From Streptomyces sp. NBC_00433 (GTDB lineage: Bacteria; Actinomycetota; Actinomycetes; Streptomycetales; Streptomycetaceae), in contig CP107926.1 in NCBI GenBank assembly GCA_036015235.1, positions 7,546,001-7,610,000 of the forward strand: DNA of 64,000 nucleotides, written 5' to 3'. This document shows positions 1 through 8,946 of the stretch, piece after piece. The notes under the pieces are model-generated. The model searched no databases. It saw nothing but the letters and a program-made list of their open reading frames with translations, and had not been told where the DNA came from. The translations under genes and the position numbers were made by a program. The stretch's first letter is position 1, and every line of letters begins with the position of its first letter.

Positions 1-363
1 GAGGAACTGCCGCCGGAGGCAGCCGACGCCTGGAGCGGGTTCCTGGACCGCTTCACCGCCGAGGAACGCGAGCAGGGCCCCGGGCTCGCGGCGGCGGCAC
101 TCGCGGAGTTCACCGGGACCGTCGTCGGAGACGAGCCGCGGCACGAGCTGGTCGTCACCCACAACTTCCTCGTCGGCTGGCTCGTCCGGGCCGCCCTCGA
201 CGCACCCGAGTGGCGGTGGCTGGGCATCAACCACGCCAACGCGGCGCTGACCGTCATCCGCTACTCACCCGACCGGCCCCCCGCGGTCCTCCTCTTCAAC
301 GACACCGGCCACCTCCCCGCCGAGCTCCGCTGGACCGGCTTTCCGCGGGAGCTCCACGTCTGA
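1..363 (+). CDS. histidine phosphatase family protein (3' part only)
   Basis: The frame is open from the first base, so the start and the N-terminal RHG catalytic motif lie upstream of the window. The 120 visible residues end at the TGA at 361-363. A VVTHNF segment followed by a hydrophobic helix fits the second catalytic histidine region of the histidine phosphatase superfamily, and the NHANAALTVI strand fits the usual C-terminal part of the fold. Substrate cannot be told. It reads toward the Crp/Fnr gene about 215 bases downstream. Confidence 0.7.
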   Translation, partial: EELPPEAADAWSGFLDRFTAEEREQGPGLAAAALAEFTGTVVGDEPRHELVVTHNFLVGWLVRAALDAPEWRWLGINHANAALTVIRYSPDRPPAVLLFNDTGHLPAELRWTGFPRELHV

Positions 364-577
364 GGCCCGCTCGACGGCTGTACCGACGTGGGCAGTGAGG
401 CCCGCGGGCCCCGAGACCGGCGGCATCCCGCGGCACCTCCCGTATGCCCCTGGCGCCTCACTGCCAGCGGGCGTACCAACCCGGGTGATTTGGGGGCGCT
501 ACGGGCGATCCGACCCCCATACTGAGCCTCGGCCGCCTCTCCGGCCGGCCGCGCAACGGCGTCGCTGGGGGATCCGC

Positions 578-1375
578 TTGAACTCGACTCTGCAGGGAAA
601 GTCCCACTTATCAGCCGTCTCCGGCGTCCCGTGGCCCGCCTCCAGCGTGCTGGGCGGGCTGAGGGCCGACACCCGGGAGCGGTTCACCGCACTCGGCCGG
701 GGGGTGCGCTTCAGCGGCGGGGAGCGGCTGCTGCGCGAAGGCGAGCCGGGAACCGAGGTCTATCTGCTGCTCCAGGGCTGGTTCAAGGTCCTGGCCACCA
801 TGGACGACGCCCGCGAGGCCCTGCTCGCGGTAAGGGCCGGCGGCGACATCGTCGGCGAACTCGCCTGCTTCGACGCGCAGCCCCGCTCCGCGACCGTAAT
901 GGCCGTCGGCAAGGGCACCGCGCGGCTCATCGGGCGGCAGGAATTCCTCGGCTTCCTCTCGGACGACGACGTCGCGGCGCAGGCCGTGATGCGGGCGGTC
1001 GGCGGGAAGCTGCGCTGGGCCACCCGCCGCAGGCAGGACTTCGGCGGCAGCGACGTGCACACCCGGGTCGCCCGGGTGCTGGTCGAGCTGGCGCGCTCGT
1101 ACGGCCGCAGGGAGGGCGAGGGCATCGCCATCGGTGTGACCCTCAGCCAGCCCGAACTGGCCACCCTGGTCGGCGCCTCGGAGCCGAGCGTGCACCGGGT
1201 GCTGCGCAGCCTGCGCCAGCACCGCGTCATCGACACCGGATACCGCAGGATCTTCATACGGGACGGCGCGCGGCTCGACGCGATCGCCGCCGCCGACATG
1301 ACGGCGCTCACCGCACCAACCCCGCGACCACCAGCCATACGCCCGCCGACACGACGGTCCCCGCGACCCACATGA
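578..1375 (+). CDS. Crp/Fnr family transcriptional regulator
   Basis: Cytoplasmic one-component regulator of about 265 residues. The N-terminal cyclic-nucleotide-binding fold has the phosphate-binding cassette pattern (GE at 93-94, RSA at 103-105). A winged helix-turn-helix follows near 190-222 (SQPELATLVGASEPSVHRVL). I chose the TTG at 578 because GGGGGA precedes it by five bases; the frame is open further upstream but that part is not Crp-like. The low-complexity C-terminal tail overlaps, tail to tail, the last 68 bases of the convergent PycTM-like gene. An attractive inference is that it senses the nucleotide that operon makes, but Crp proteins are common and the site could be degenerate. 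Confidence 0.85.
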   Translation: MNSTLQGKSHLSAVSGVPWPASSVLGGLRADTRERFTALGRGVRFSGGERLLREGEPGTEVYLLLQGWFKVLATMDDAREALLAVRAGGDIVGELACFDAQPRSATVMAVGKGTARLIGRQEFLGFLSDDDVAAQAVMRAVGGKLRWATRRRQDFGGSDVHTRVARVLVELARSYGRREGEGIAIGVTLSQPELATLVGASEPSVHRVLRSLRQHRVIDTGYRRIFIRDGARLDAIAAADMTALTAPTPRPPAIRPPTRRSPRPT

Positions 1376-1796
1376 CCGCGCGCGCGGTGTAGGCGTTCTT
1401 CTGCTCCGCGATCCTGGCGATGGCGCGCGCGGTCGCCCAGGCGTCGTCCACCAGCCGCTCCGGCCGGGCGCCGACATGGTCGGCGACGTCCAGCGAGAAG
1501 CGGTTGGGCGTCCCGGGGGCCGCCATGCGCGGCCGGATCACCTGGATCAGCAGATAGCCGGAGACGGCGAAGGCGATCGAATACGCCAGGCTCGCCACCC
1601 AGAAGAGCACCGCCGCGGGACGGGACGGCTCCGGCAGCCCGGCCTGCCCCACCTGGGAGGCCACCACCGCGGCGAGCCCGACATGGACGGTCGCCATGGT
1701 CCCGGCCTTCGCGTCGGCCTGCTGCGTCACCTGCTGGAACGACACCATGGCGGCGACCGCGCCCGCCATCTCCGCGCCGTTCTCCTCCCCGCTCAC
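1308..1796 (-). CDS. PycTM-like membrane protein (DUF5706, Pycsar effector family)
   Basis: Small 162-residue membrane protein. An N-terminal QQADAKAG motif (about 25-32) leads into three predicted membrane segments at about 32-51, 60-86 and 140-161, with a charged loop and amphipathic helix between the second and third. This arrangement and the DAKAG motif fit DUF5706, the family of Pycsar membrane effectors that respond to cyclic nucleotides and damage the inner membrane. The GTG start at 1796 overlaps the upstream stop as GTGA, so translation is probably coupled to the cyclase-like gene. It is the last gene of a five-gene operon. Family assignment is by motif and topology only; many standalone copies exist in streptomycetes and their role is not known. 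Confidence 0.7.
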   Translation of the reverse strand: MSGEENGAEMAGAVAAMVSFQQVTQQADAKAGTMATVHVGLAAVVASQVGQAGLPEPSRPAAVLFWVASLAYSIAFAVSGYLLIQVIRPRMAAPGTPNRFSLDVADHVGARPERLVDDAWATARAIARIAEQKNAYTARAVMWVAGTVVSAGVWLVVAGLVR

Positions 1797-2896
1797 GAGC
1801 CGTGCCCCCCGAAGTGGAAGAAGTGGTGGCCACCGTGCCCGTGGTCCGTGGTGTGGTGGTGCGGATCCGCGTCGTGGTGCGCGTCGTCGTGCCCGTCCGA
1901 GTGGTGGGGGTCGGAGTAGTGGGGGTCCGAGCGGTGCGGATCGTGATGTCCGTCCCCGTCGTGCCCGTCCGCGTGATGACCGTCGTGGTGCGCGTCGTGG
2001 TGCGCCTCCCCGTGATGACCGTGCCCGTGGTGGCCGTCGTGCCCGTCGTGATGCGTATCCGTACCGCCGCCGTCGCCGTGGTGGCCCGTGCCGGCCGGCT
2101 CCGAGTACGCCACCCCCGAGTCGTCGAAGTCGGCCGCCGCGGCGGACGCGCCGTGCTCGATGCCGGGCAGCAGCCATTCGCGCAGCCCCGCGCTGTGCGC
2201 GATCACGGTCGCGGCCAGGTGCGCGGCGCCCAGGGCGGGCACCACGAATTCCTTCGTGGCCGTACGGGCGGGGGAGTGCCCCCAGATCACCGGTTCGTGA
2301 CCGAGGTCGGCCGACGGCGCCGAGCGCGGGGCGTGCAGCCACGCGGTCGCCGTGAAGTCCTTGGCCGGGGTGGCGATCTCGGCGCGGTGGAAGGCGGCGG
2401 CGGGCAGGCCGCGCGACTGCGGGACGACCGCGTCCCGGTAGAGGTCGTCGGACACCGCGAGGGCCAGGTCGCTGTCGGCGCTGCGCTCCAACTCCCCGCG
2501 CAGCGCCTCCGCGTCGACCAGGCGGTTGACCAGGACCACGCAGTCTCCGACGTAGCCGCGGTCGGCCCGGGACAGCGAGCCCTGGCCGAAGGCGGCCCGC
2601 ATCCGCAGCCGGCCGAAGGCCCCCGGCGCCTGGTTGGCCCAGTACAGCCCGTCGCGCAGGCCCAGGGCCAGCGCGGGCACCGCCCGCACCACGTCGGTGC
2701 GGGGCGGGAAGACCACCAGCTGGCCGTCGCCCTGGAGTTGCTGCTGCACCCGGACCCGCGGGACGCGGGCCCGGCGCAGCGCGTGCTCCACGACGAGCCG
2801 CAGCCGGTATTGGGCGTCGGTCTGCTCGTCGTAGGGGTGGCGGCTGTAGTGGCGCAGGTCCACCGCCATCAGCAGCCGCCTGGAGAAGCGGGCCAT
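1793..2896 (-). CDS. class III nucleotidyl-cyclase-like protein with His-rich tail
   Basis: 367 residues. The first 160 or so resemble a class III cyclase domain: AVDLRHYS with Asp13 on the first strand, QGDGQLVVFPP with Asp57 (the two metal-ligand positions), LRMRAAFGQG, and VGDCVVLVNRL. In the last motif the transition-state Arg (Arg125) is kept but the usual Asn four residues earlier is Val121, so activity is uncertain. A middle region near 200-265 is unassigned. The last ~90 residues are a repetitive His/Asp/Gly tail, likely metal-binding or a sticky linker. The ATG overlaps the dynamin stop as TGATG, and its own stop overlaps the PycTM-like start. This cyclase/effector pairing is Pycsar-like. 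Confidence 0.6.
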   Translation of the reverse strand: MARFSRRLLMAVDLRHYSRHPYDEQTDAQYRLRLVVEHALRRARVPRVRVQQQLQGDGQLVVFPPRTDVVRAVPALALGLRDGLYWANQAPGAFGRLRMRAAFGQGSLSRADRGYVGDCVVLVNRLVDAEALRGELERSADSDLALAVSDDLYRDAVVPQSRGLPAAAFHRAEIATPAKDFTATAWLHAPRSAPSADLGHEPVIWGHSPARTATKEFVVPALGAAHLAATVIAHSAGLREWLLPGIEHGASAAAADFDDSGVAYSEPAGTGHHGDGGGTDTHHDGHDGHHGHGHHGEAHHDAHHDGHHADGHDGDGHHDPHRSDPHYSDPHHSDGHDDAHHDADPHHHTTDHGHGGHHFFHFGGHGS

Positions 2897-4848
2897 CACA
2901 TGACCGCCAGCTCGTCCACCACGTCGCCGATGTCGTCGCTGACCCGGTTCAGCTCCTCCTCCAGTTGCTTGAGCTCCGACCTGCGCAGCTCCACGGCCTC
3001 CGCGCCCTGCTCGCGGGCGCTGCGCGCGCTGTCCACGGCGCGGGAGACCTCGGCGATACGGGCGTCGAGCCCGCTGGACAGGGCCGCGGAGAACGGCTCC
3101 ATCGTGGCGTCGGCGAAGGCCTGCGCGGACTCCCGGGCCTGCTTGGGGGCCTCCATCGCGATCTGGGCGGCCATCTCCCTGCCGATGGCCTCGCGCATCT
3201 TCCTCTCCAGCCGCTCGCCGGCGTAGTTGCCGCGCAGCAGACCGTGGACGACGGTGGCGGCGATCAGCGTCGGCAGGCCGAACGGGGTGAGCAGCCAGGC
3301 CAGCGCGATGACGATGGACATCGGCATGGTGCGCAGCGCCTCGCGGGCACCGAAGCGGGCGCCCATCATGCCGCCCGCGACGCCGCCGAAGACGAAGCCG
3401 CCGACGCCGGCCAGGAAGCGCTGCAGCGGCGCCTCCTCCTGCCGCTCGCCGAAGGCGGCCGCGTCCCTGGGGTCGACGAGTTGCAGCCGCAGCTGGTCGA
3501 GCCGGGCCTCGAAGGAGGTCAGCTCGCCGTGCAGCTGCTCGGCGATCCGCTCCATGTCCTGCCGGACCACCGGTTCGAGCGAGGTCTTCACCCACTCGGC
3601 GACCCGGTCCTCGACCGTCTTGGCGGTGCCCTCGGCGATCTCCCTGGCGACCTTCTCCGCCCGCTCCTTGGCCTTGAGCGGGTTGAGGCCGAGCTTGGTG
3701 GTGACCGGCGCCCGGTCGGCGAAGGACGGCACCCGCTCGGCGATGGTGGTCAGGAAGCCGCCGAGCAGGCTCTCCACCCGGTCCTGGAGCTGCCGGGTCT
3801 GGTTGCGGGTGTCGGCGCTGATCTGCCCGGCCTGCTCGCGCAGCGCGTTCAGCGGCTGCTGCGCCGCCTTCCAGCGCCGCTCCAGGTCCTCGGTGCGCGA
3901 GTCGAGCAGCGCGATCTCGTACGGCACCGCGCGGTCCAGCTCGCGGGCGACACCGTGCAGCGCCCTCGCCGGGGACAGCAGCTTGACCTTGTGCCGCTCG
4001 GTGGACAGGTAGTGCTCGAGGGCCTGCCCGAGCCGCTCCACGCCGGAGCGGGAGAAGGCCTCGGCGTCGCCCGCCTCCCTGGCGCGCAGGGCGCTGCGGC
4101 CGTCGACGAAGTGCAGCCGGTCGCGGTCCCGGTCGTTGCCGCGCACGTCGACGATGCGCTGCCGCGCGGCGCGTATCACGTCCTCGCGGTCGCCCGGCTC
4201 GATCGCGTCGAAGTAGGTGAAGACGAAGAAGGGGTCGTGGCTGTCCAGATACGACTCCAGGAACCGCGACTCGCTCAGGCTCATCGGGGCGATGGCGTGC
4301 TGCAGGAAGATCACCGCGTCGGCCTTGCTGAGGTGGGACAGGGTGATCTCGTCCTGGCTGACGTGCTCGTTGAGGCCGGGGGAGTCGATGAGGACGACAT
4401 TGTGCCTGCACAGTTCGAGCGGCCAGAACACCTCGGCCTTGACGTACGGGTTGCGCTCGTCGCGTGCCTCGTTGTTGATGGTGATCAGGTCGGTCAGCCG
4501 GGCGGGGTCGACGCTCTCCGGGGCGGCCGCGCCCTCCCGCCACAGCTGCGCCGCGGGGGTGTCGCCGTAGCGGACCTCGGTGATCACCGCGGTCGCCGGG
4601 GTGGCCTTGACCGGCAGCACCTGCGCGCCGAGCAGGGCGTTGACGAAGGTGGACTTGCCGCGGTTGAAGTCGCCCACCACCATGACGTGGAAGGCGTCGC
4701 TGTCCAGCCGCGCGAGCAGCGCGGCTGTCGAGTCCTTGGCTCCCTCGTTGCCGATCCGCGCGGCGATCTCGCCCACCTGGCGGCCGATGCCGGTCAGCCG
4801 GGAGCGCTGTCCTGCGGCGGCCTCGTAGCCGCTGTTCTCCGTGCTCAT
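2896..4848 (-). CDS. dynamin-like GTPase 1
   Basis: 650-residue large GTPase. P-loop GDFNRGKST at 59-67, switch threonine region near 83-90, DSPG (G3) at 155-158, and a TYFD segment near 211-214 in the G4 position. A long helical stalk follows. A glycine-rich then strongly hydrophobic stretch near 485-545 looks like a paired membrane insertion. The C-terminus is a coiled coil (SELKQLEEELNRV). This is bacterial dynamin architecture, expected to tubulate or fuse membrane. It starts 40 bases after the stop of the second dynamin gene and overlaps the cyclase-like gene by TGATG. The three dynamins are clearly different in sequence, so this is not a recent duplication. Confidence 0.85.
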   Translation of the reverse strand: MSTENSGYEAAAGQRSRLTGIGRQVGEIAARIGNEGAKDSTAALLARLDSDAFHVMVVGDFNRGKSTFVNALLGAQVLPVKATPATAVITEVRYGDTPAAQLWREGAAAPESVDPARLTDLITINNEARDERNPYVKAEVFWPLELCRHNVVLIDSPGLNEHVSQDEITLSHLSKADAVIFLQHAIAPMSLSESRFLESYLDSHDPFFVFTYFDAIEPGDREDVIRAARQRIVDVRGNDRDRDRLHFVDGRSALRAREAGDAEAFSRSGVERLGQALEHYLSTERHKVKLLSPARALHGVARELDRAVPYEIALLDSRTEDLERRWKAAQQPLNALREQAGQISADTRNQTRQLQDRVESLLGGFLTTIAERVPSFADRAPVTTKLGLNPLKAKERAEKVAREIAEGTAKTVEDRVAEWVKTSLEPVVRQDMERIAEQLHGELTSFEARLDQLRLQLVDPRDAAAFGERQEEAPLQRFLAGVGGFVFGGVAGGMMGARFGAREALRTMPMSIVIALAWLLTPFGLPTLIAATVVHGLLRGNYAGERLERKMREAIGREMAAQIAMEAPKQARESAQAFADATMEPFSAALSSGLDARIAEVSRAVDSARSAREQGAEAVELRRSELKQLEEELNRVSDDIGDVVDELAVM

Positions 4849-4888
4849 GTTCCCGGGTCTCCTGTCTGTGCCGTCGGCTGTCTGTGCC

Positions 4889-6871
4889 TCAGCCCCGAAG
4901 GGCGGTACGGATACGGGTGGCGAGGCCCGTCGCGGTCCTGGCCAGGTCCGACCAGTCGGTGCCGGGGTGCTGGGCCGCGGCGGCGCCGGGGTCGGCGGCC
5001 TGCCGCCAGGCCCGGCGGGAGCGGTCGAGGCGCTCGAACAGCTCGCCGTGCACGTCGGCGAGCACCTGCGCGGTCTGCCGCTGGAAGGCGGCGGTGCTCT
5101 CGCCGACCACCCGCACCAGCACCGCGTCGACCTCGCGGCGCTGCTCCTCGGTGGCCGACCTGATGGACGCCTCGGCGATCAGGCCGCCGAGGATGCTGAA
5201 ACCGGCGCCGTAGACCATCGGCATGGCCGCGGAGCGGGCCGCCGCCACCAGGTAGCCGACGATCGCCCCGCCCTGCGCGCCGAGGCGGTTGAGCAGCCGG
5301 GTCCTGGTGAGGTCGGACACCTCGCCGGACAGCAGCGGCTCCGCGGTCAGCCGCAGATCGGTCGGCGCGGGGCCGCGCGGCGCGTCCGGCAGCAGCGCGG
5401 CGATCTCCCGGTCGAGCCGGCGGGCGTCCTCGGTGAGCGCGGGCAGCGCGACGGTACGTTCGCAGCCGGCCGCCATCAGCGCCAGTTCGCGGCGCAGCCG
5501 GACCGGCAGGTCCCGCTCCCACCACAGCCGCGGGTCCTGGGCGCGCTCCAGCTCCCAGCGCAGCCCCTCCACCAGGCCCTCGCGCCGCTTGTGGACCTCC
5601 TCCCGCACGGCGGCGCTCAGCGCCAGCTGCCGTGAGGTCAGGTCGATACGCAGCTGCTCCCAGCGACGTCCGGTCGCCGCGACCTCCTGCCGCCGCGCCT
5701 CGCGCTCGGCCTCCGCGTCCTCGGCCTGCCCTGCGGCCAGCGCACGGGCGGCGAAGGCGCTCAGCGCGGCGCACTGGTCGGCGACCTGGGCGGCGATCCG
5801 CCGGTCCCGCCACAGCGCCCGCCCGCCCGCGGCGGCGAAGTCCGCCATCGCGGCCGGCACGGCGGGCGGTTCCGCGGCGCCCGGGGCGGGGGCGGCCAGC
5901 ACCCTTGTCGCGGACAGGTCGGCGAGCCGCTGCTGGATGTCGAGCAGCGCGGGCTCCCGGTCCTCCGGGTCGAGCAGGTCGAGCATGGTGACGACGACCG
6001 CCGCGTGGACCACGTGGCGGCACAGCACCTCCTCCTCCAGCAGGCGGCGCTCGGTCGCGCCCATCGGGGACAGCGCGGAGACCACGAAAAGGGTGGCGTC
6101 GCTGGCCGCCACCGCCTGCCTGACCTGCTCGAACCGGTCCTCGTTCGCGGAGTTGACGCCGGGGGTGTCCAGCAGCTCGGCGTTCAGCGACCGGAGCCAG
6201 TCGCTCACCACGGTGAGCGTGAGGGTCGGCGTGCCGGCGTCCGCGGCGGTCTGCTCGGCCGTGGCGGCTCGGCTCGCGGGGGCGCCCGGGGGCAGGATCA
6301 GGCCGCGCCAGGCGTCTGCGGCGTCCGGCCGCCGGTCCTCGCGGGAGCCGTCGGGCCACTCGACGCTCAGCATGTCCTCGGCCCCGGCACGTACCGCGAT
6401 CGGCGTCCGGGTGACCGGCAGCGGCCCGGTCGGCAGCACCTGGCGGCCGAGCAGCGTGTTGAGCAGGGTCGACTTGCCCCGGTTGAATTCCCCGACGACC
6501 GCGATACGGAAGGTCGGCCGCCCCCGGCCCGCGGCCAGCTCGTCCATGACGGCGACGGTCTCCGGCAGCGCGGCCCGCTCGGCGAGGGTGCGCGCCTCGC
6601 GCAGCCAGCCCGGCGTCAGGGCGCTGACGTCGGGCACATGGGGCGAGGGGGAGACGGCCGGGGCGGGTGCGGCGCCCTTGCCGCTCGCGGCGTCCCCGGC
6701 GTCGCTGCCGTCCGCGGTCCTCCCGCCGCTCCCGGCCGTCGCGGCGGACCGTACGCCCTCGGCCGGCGGCTTTCCTGCGGCGTCGCCGGAGGGTGCCTCG
6801 GGGGTGGCGCGGCCGGCCGGCAGTTCGCGGGCCTGGGGTATGGCGGCGGTGGCGTCCTGCTCGGCGTCCAC
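4889..6871 (-). CDS. dynamin-like GTPase 2
   Basis: 660 residues from the GTG at 6871, chosen because AAAGGAG lies eight bases upstream; a GTG at 6880 would overlap that site. An unstructured Ala/Pro/Gly-rich N-terminus (about 1-85) precedes the GTPase domain: P-loop GEFNRGKST at 127-135, LLDTPGVNS (G3) and a TMLD segment in the G4 place. A helical middle with many Arg/Glu residues follows. A short hydrophobic glycine-containing segment (VYGAGFSILGGLI) near the C-terminus may be the membrane paddle. It starts five bases after the stop of dynamin 3, so it is co-transcribed. The disordered N-terminus is an addition not seen in its two neighbours. Confidence 0.83.
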   Translation of the reverse strand: MDAEQDATAAIPQARELPAGRATPEAPSGDAAGKPPAEGVRSAATAGSGGRTADGSDAGDAASGKGAAPAPAVSPSPHVPDVSALTPGWLREARTLAERAALPETVAVMDELAAGRGRPTFRIAVVGEFNRGKSTLLNTLLGRQVLPTGPLPVTRTPIAVRAGAEDMLSVEWPDGSREDRRPDAADAWRGLILPPGAPASRAATAEQTAADAGTPTLTLTVVSDWLRSLNAELLDTPGVNSANEDRFEQVRQAVAASDATLFVVSALSPMGATERRLLEEEVLCRHVVHAAVVVTMLDLLDPEDREPALLDIQQRLADLSATRVLAAPAPGAAEPPAVPAAMADFAAAGGRALWRDRRIAAQVADQCAALSAFAARALAAGQAEDAEAEREARRQEVAATGRRWEQLRIDLTSRQLALSAAVREEVHKRREGLVEGLRWELERAQDPRLWWERDLPVRLRRELALMAAGCERTVALPALTEDARRLDREIAALLPDAPRGPAPTDLRLTAEPLLSGEVSDLTRTRLLNRLGAQGGAIVGYLVAAARSAAMPMVYGAGFSILGGLIAEASIRSATEEQRREVDAVLVRVVGESTAAFQRQTAQVLADVHGELFERLDRSRRAWRQAADPGAAAAQHPGTDWSDLARTATGLATRIRTALRG

Positions 6872-6876
6872 GGCGA

Positions 6877-8832
6877 TCACTCCTTTGCTGAGGCCGGGGT
6901 GCGGCTGATGTCGTGGCGCAGCGAGGTGATGTCGGCGCGGCGGCGCCGCGCCTCGACCGCGATCCGCTCGGCGGCGCCGATCTGCTGGGTGTAGGCGGCC
7001 TGCCGCCGGGCGTTGGAGGTGTTGAGCCGGGCGATCTCCTCGCTCCACTGGGCCAGGTAGCGGGCGCGCAGCCCCACGACGCTCTCCCCCAGCTCCGCGG
7101 CCACCTGCCCGACGGCGTCGGTGACGGCCTCGGCCACGGTCTCGGTGGCCTCGGCGATGACCGGCCTGGCCTGGGCGAGGAATTGCTCGCGGGCCGCGTC
7201 GTGGCCCCGCTTGCCGATGATCGCGCCCAGGATCCCGCCGACGATGGTGCCGACGACGGGCGCGACCATGCTGCCGGCCAGCGCGCCGGCCGCCGCCCCG
7301 CCGCCGGTGCGCCAGTTGTCGCTGAGGGTGAGCTGGGTGCCGATCCTGGCCAGCGCCGCGTCGGTGCCCGACAGGTCGGGGGCGGGCACCGACGCCGCGG
7401 ACAGCGTGAAGGGTGCGGCGCTCCGCCGCTCGCCCGCCAGCCCGGCGAGGGCGCTGTATTGGGCGCCGAAGTCGCGTGCCAGGTCGTCGGCGGCGGACTT
7501 CAGCGCCCGGTCGGCCCGGTCGGCGGCCGCGTCGACGGTGCGCTGGGCGTCGCGCCGCAGCCGTTCGCGTACCAGCACCGAGACCGCGGCGGCGGCGTCG
7601 TTCATCTGGGCGATACGGTCGCCCGCGACGGCCTCGGCGACCTCGGAGTCCAGCGAGGCGATCGCCGCGTCGAACTGGAACAGCAGGGTCGGGCGGTCCA
7701 GTTCGCGTGCGGCACCCCGCAGCGCGCCGGCGGTCCACGTGTCGAGGAAGGCCGGCAGGTCGGGCAGCGACAGCCGGCCCAGCGCGGCGCGCTCGGCGGC
7801 CAGCCGGGCCCGCTGCTCGCCGGCCGTCTCCTCGACCGCCGCGAGCAGGCCGGAGAGCAGCCCCAACACGGTCGCCGTCACCGCGGACTGCCGCTGCTCG
7901 GCGGCGAGTGCGGCGATCCGCGCCTCCACGTCGAGGAAGCGCGCCACGTGCGGGTCGGCCCCTTCGCCGGTCGCCCCCGAGGTGAGCGCGCCGAGGGCGC
8001 GGCCGGGTGCGCAGGGCAGGACGACGGGTTCGGCCACGCCGAGTTCGCGCAGCCGCCCCTCGACCAGCGCACGGACGTCGTCGAGGTCGCCGGCGTCCAG
8101 CAGGTCGGTCTTGGTCAGCACGAAGGCGCACCGGTCGAGGTGGTCGTGCAGCGGCCCGGTCAGGAAGTCGACGAGCGTCATCGACATCGCGGCCGTCGCC
8201 GGGACCACGACCAGCGCCAGGTCCGCCTGCCGGACGGCCGCCTCGGCGAGTTCGCGGTGGCCGCGGTCCACCACGGAGAAGCCCGGGGTGTCGAGCAGCA
8301 CGATGTCGTCCCCGAGCAGCCGTGCGCGCTGCGCGACTTCGAGCCGCAGCACCTCCTCGGCCAGCGAGGTGGTCAGCACCTGCTGCAGCGCCTGCTCAAG
8401 TGTCGCCGAGGCGGCGGGCCCCGCCGCCCGCGTCCACCGGGTGAACGACCCCGAGGGCCAGCTGAGGTCCCCGCGCCCCGCGACGGTCGCCACCAGCCCC
8501 TCCGCGCCCGCGACCTGGCGCAGCACCGTGGTCGTACGCGTGGTCACGTCGTTGGACGACGGCAGCAGCCGGCGCCTGACGAACCCGTTCAGCAGCGTGC
8601 TCTTGCCGCTCGACGCCTCCCCGAAGACGGCGATGCGCAGCCGCGGGTCGGCGACCCGCTGCTGCACCGCGCGCAACCGGTCGCCGAGTTCCGCTCGGCG
8701 ACCGGCCGGTATGCGCTGGTCGCCGAGCACCGAGTCGATCCACTGCAGGTGGCCGCCGATCGCCGGCCTGCGCACCTGTCCCGCCCCCTGGCTGTTCACC
8801 CTTTCACGGTAGGGAGGCCCGGCGTTCGACAT
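6877..8832 (-). CDS. dynamin-like GTPase 3 (first gene of the operon)
   Basis: About 651 residues. P-loop GEASSGKST at 71-79, LLDTPGF (G3) and a canonical TKTD (G4), the best conserved nucleotide pocket of the three paralogues. A long helical stalk precedes a glycine-rich hydrophobic hairpin (GAAAGALAGSMVAPVVGTI) near the last quarter, typical of the dynamin membrane-binding region. The start is uncertain: I use the ATG at 8832, but a GTG at 8868 and a GTG at 8799 just after AAAGG are also in frame. It heads the five-gene operon running to 1308. The promoter should lie in the short gap up to the transporter remnant at 8947. Confidence 0.82.
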   Translation of the reverse strand: MSNAGPPYRERVNSQGAGQVRRPAIGGHLQWIDSVLGDQRIPAGRRAELGDRLRAVQQRVADPRLRIAVFGEASSGKSTLLNGFVRRRLLPSSNDVTTRTTTVLRQVAGAEGLVATVAGRGDLSWPSGSFTRWTRAAGPAASATLEQALQQVLTTSLAEEVLRLEVAQRARLLGDDIVLLDTPGFSVVDRGHRELAEAAVRQADLALVVVPATAAMSMTLVDFLTGPLHDHLDRCAFVLTKTDLLDAGDLDDVRALVEGRLRELGVAEPVVLPCAPGRALGALTSGATGEGADPHVARFLDVEARIAALAAEQRQSAVTATVLGLLSGLLAAVEETAGEQRARLAAERAALGRLSLPDLPAFLDTWTAGALRGAARELDRPTLLFQFDAAIASLDSEVAEAVAGDRIAQMNDAAAAVSVLVRERLRRDAQRTVDAAADRADRALKSAADDLARDFGAQYSALAGLAGERRSAAPFTLSAASVPAPDLSGTDAALARIGTQLTLSDNWRTGGGAAAGALAGSMVAPVVGTIVGGILGAIIGKRGHDAAREQFLAQARPVIAEATETVAEAVTDAVGQVAAELGESVVGLRARYLAQWSEEIARLNTSNARRQAAYTQQIGAAERIAVEARRRRADITSLRHDISRTPASAKE

Positions 8833-8946
8833 CTCATCAGATGACGGGATCTGCCTGACTTTCCTCACCCGCGCCGGAACCGCGCCTCACCCGCGCCTGA
8901 CCCGCGCCGGAACCCCCCGCAACCGCGCCCCGGCGCAGGGCGCGGG

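Noticed and set aside
1800..2070. GTG/CGTGGT-rich repetitive DNA near the start of the window
   Set aside because: It is the coding sequence of the His-rich tail of the cyclase-like protein on the minus strand, not an independent repeat element.
2965..5163. Long rightward open frame of about 730 codons opposite the dynamin genes
   Set aside because: Gly/Leu/Arg/Val-rich product without any domain, complementary to well-supported dynamin genes; a G+C codon-bias shadow.
6913..8844. Long rightward open frame opposite dynamin 3
   Set aside because: Same composition signature; the minus strand has P-loop, DTPG and TKTD motifs, this strand has none.
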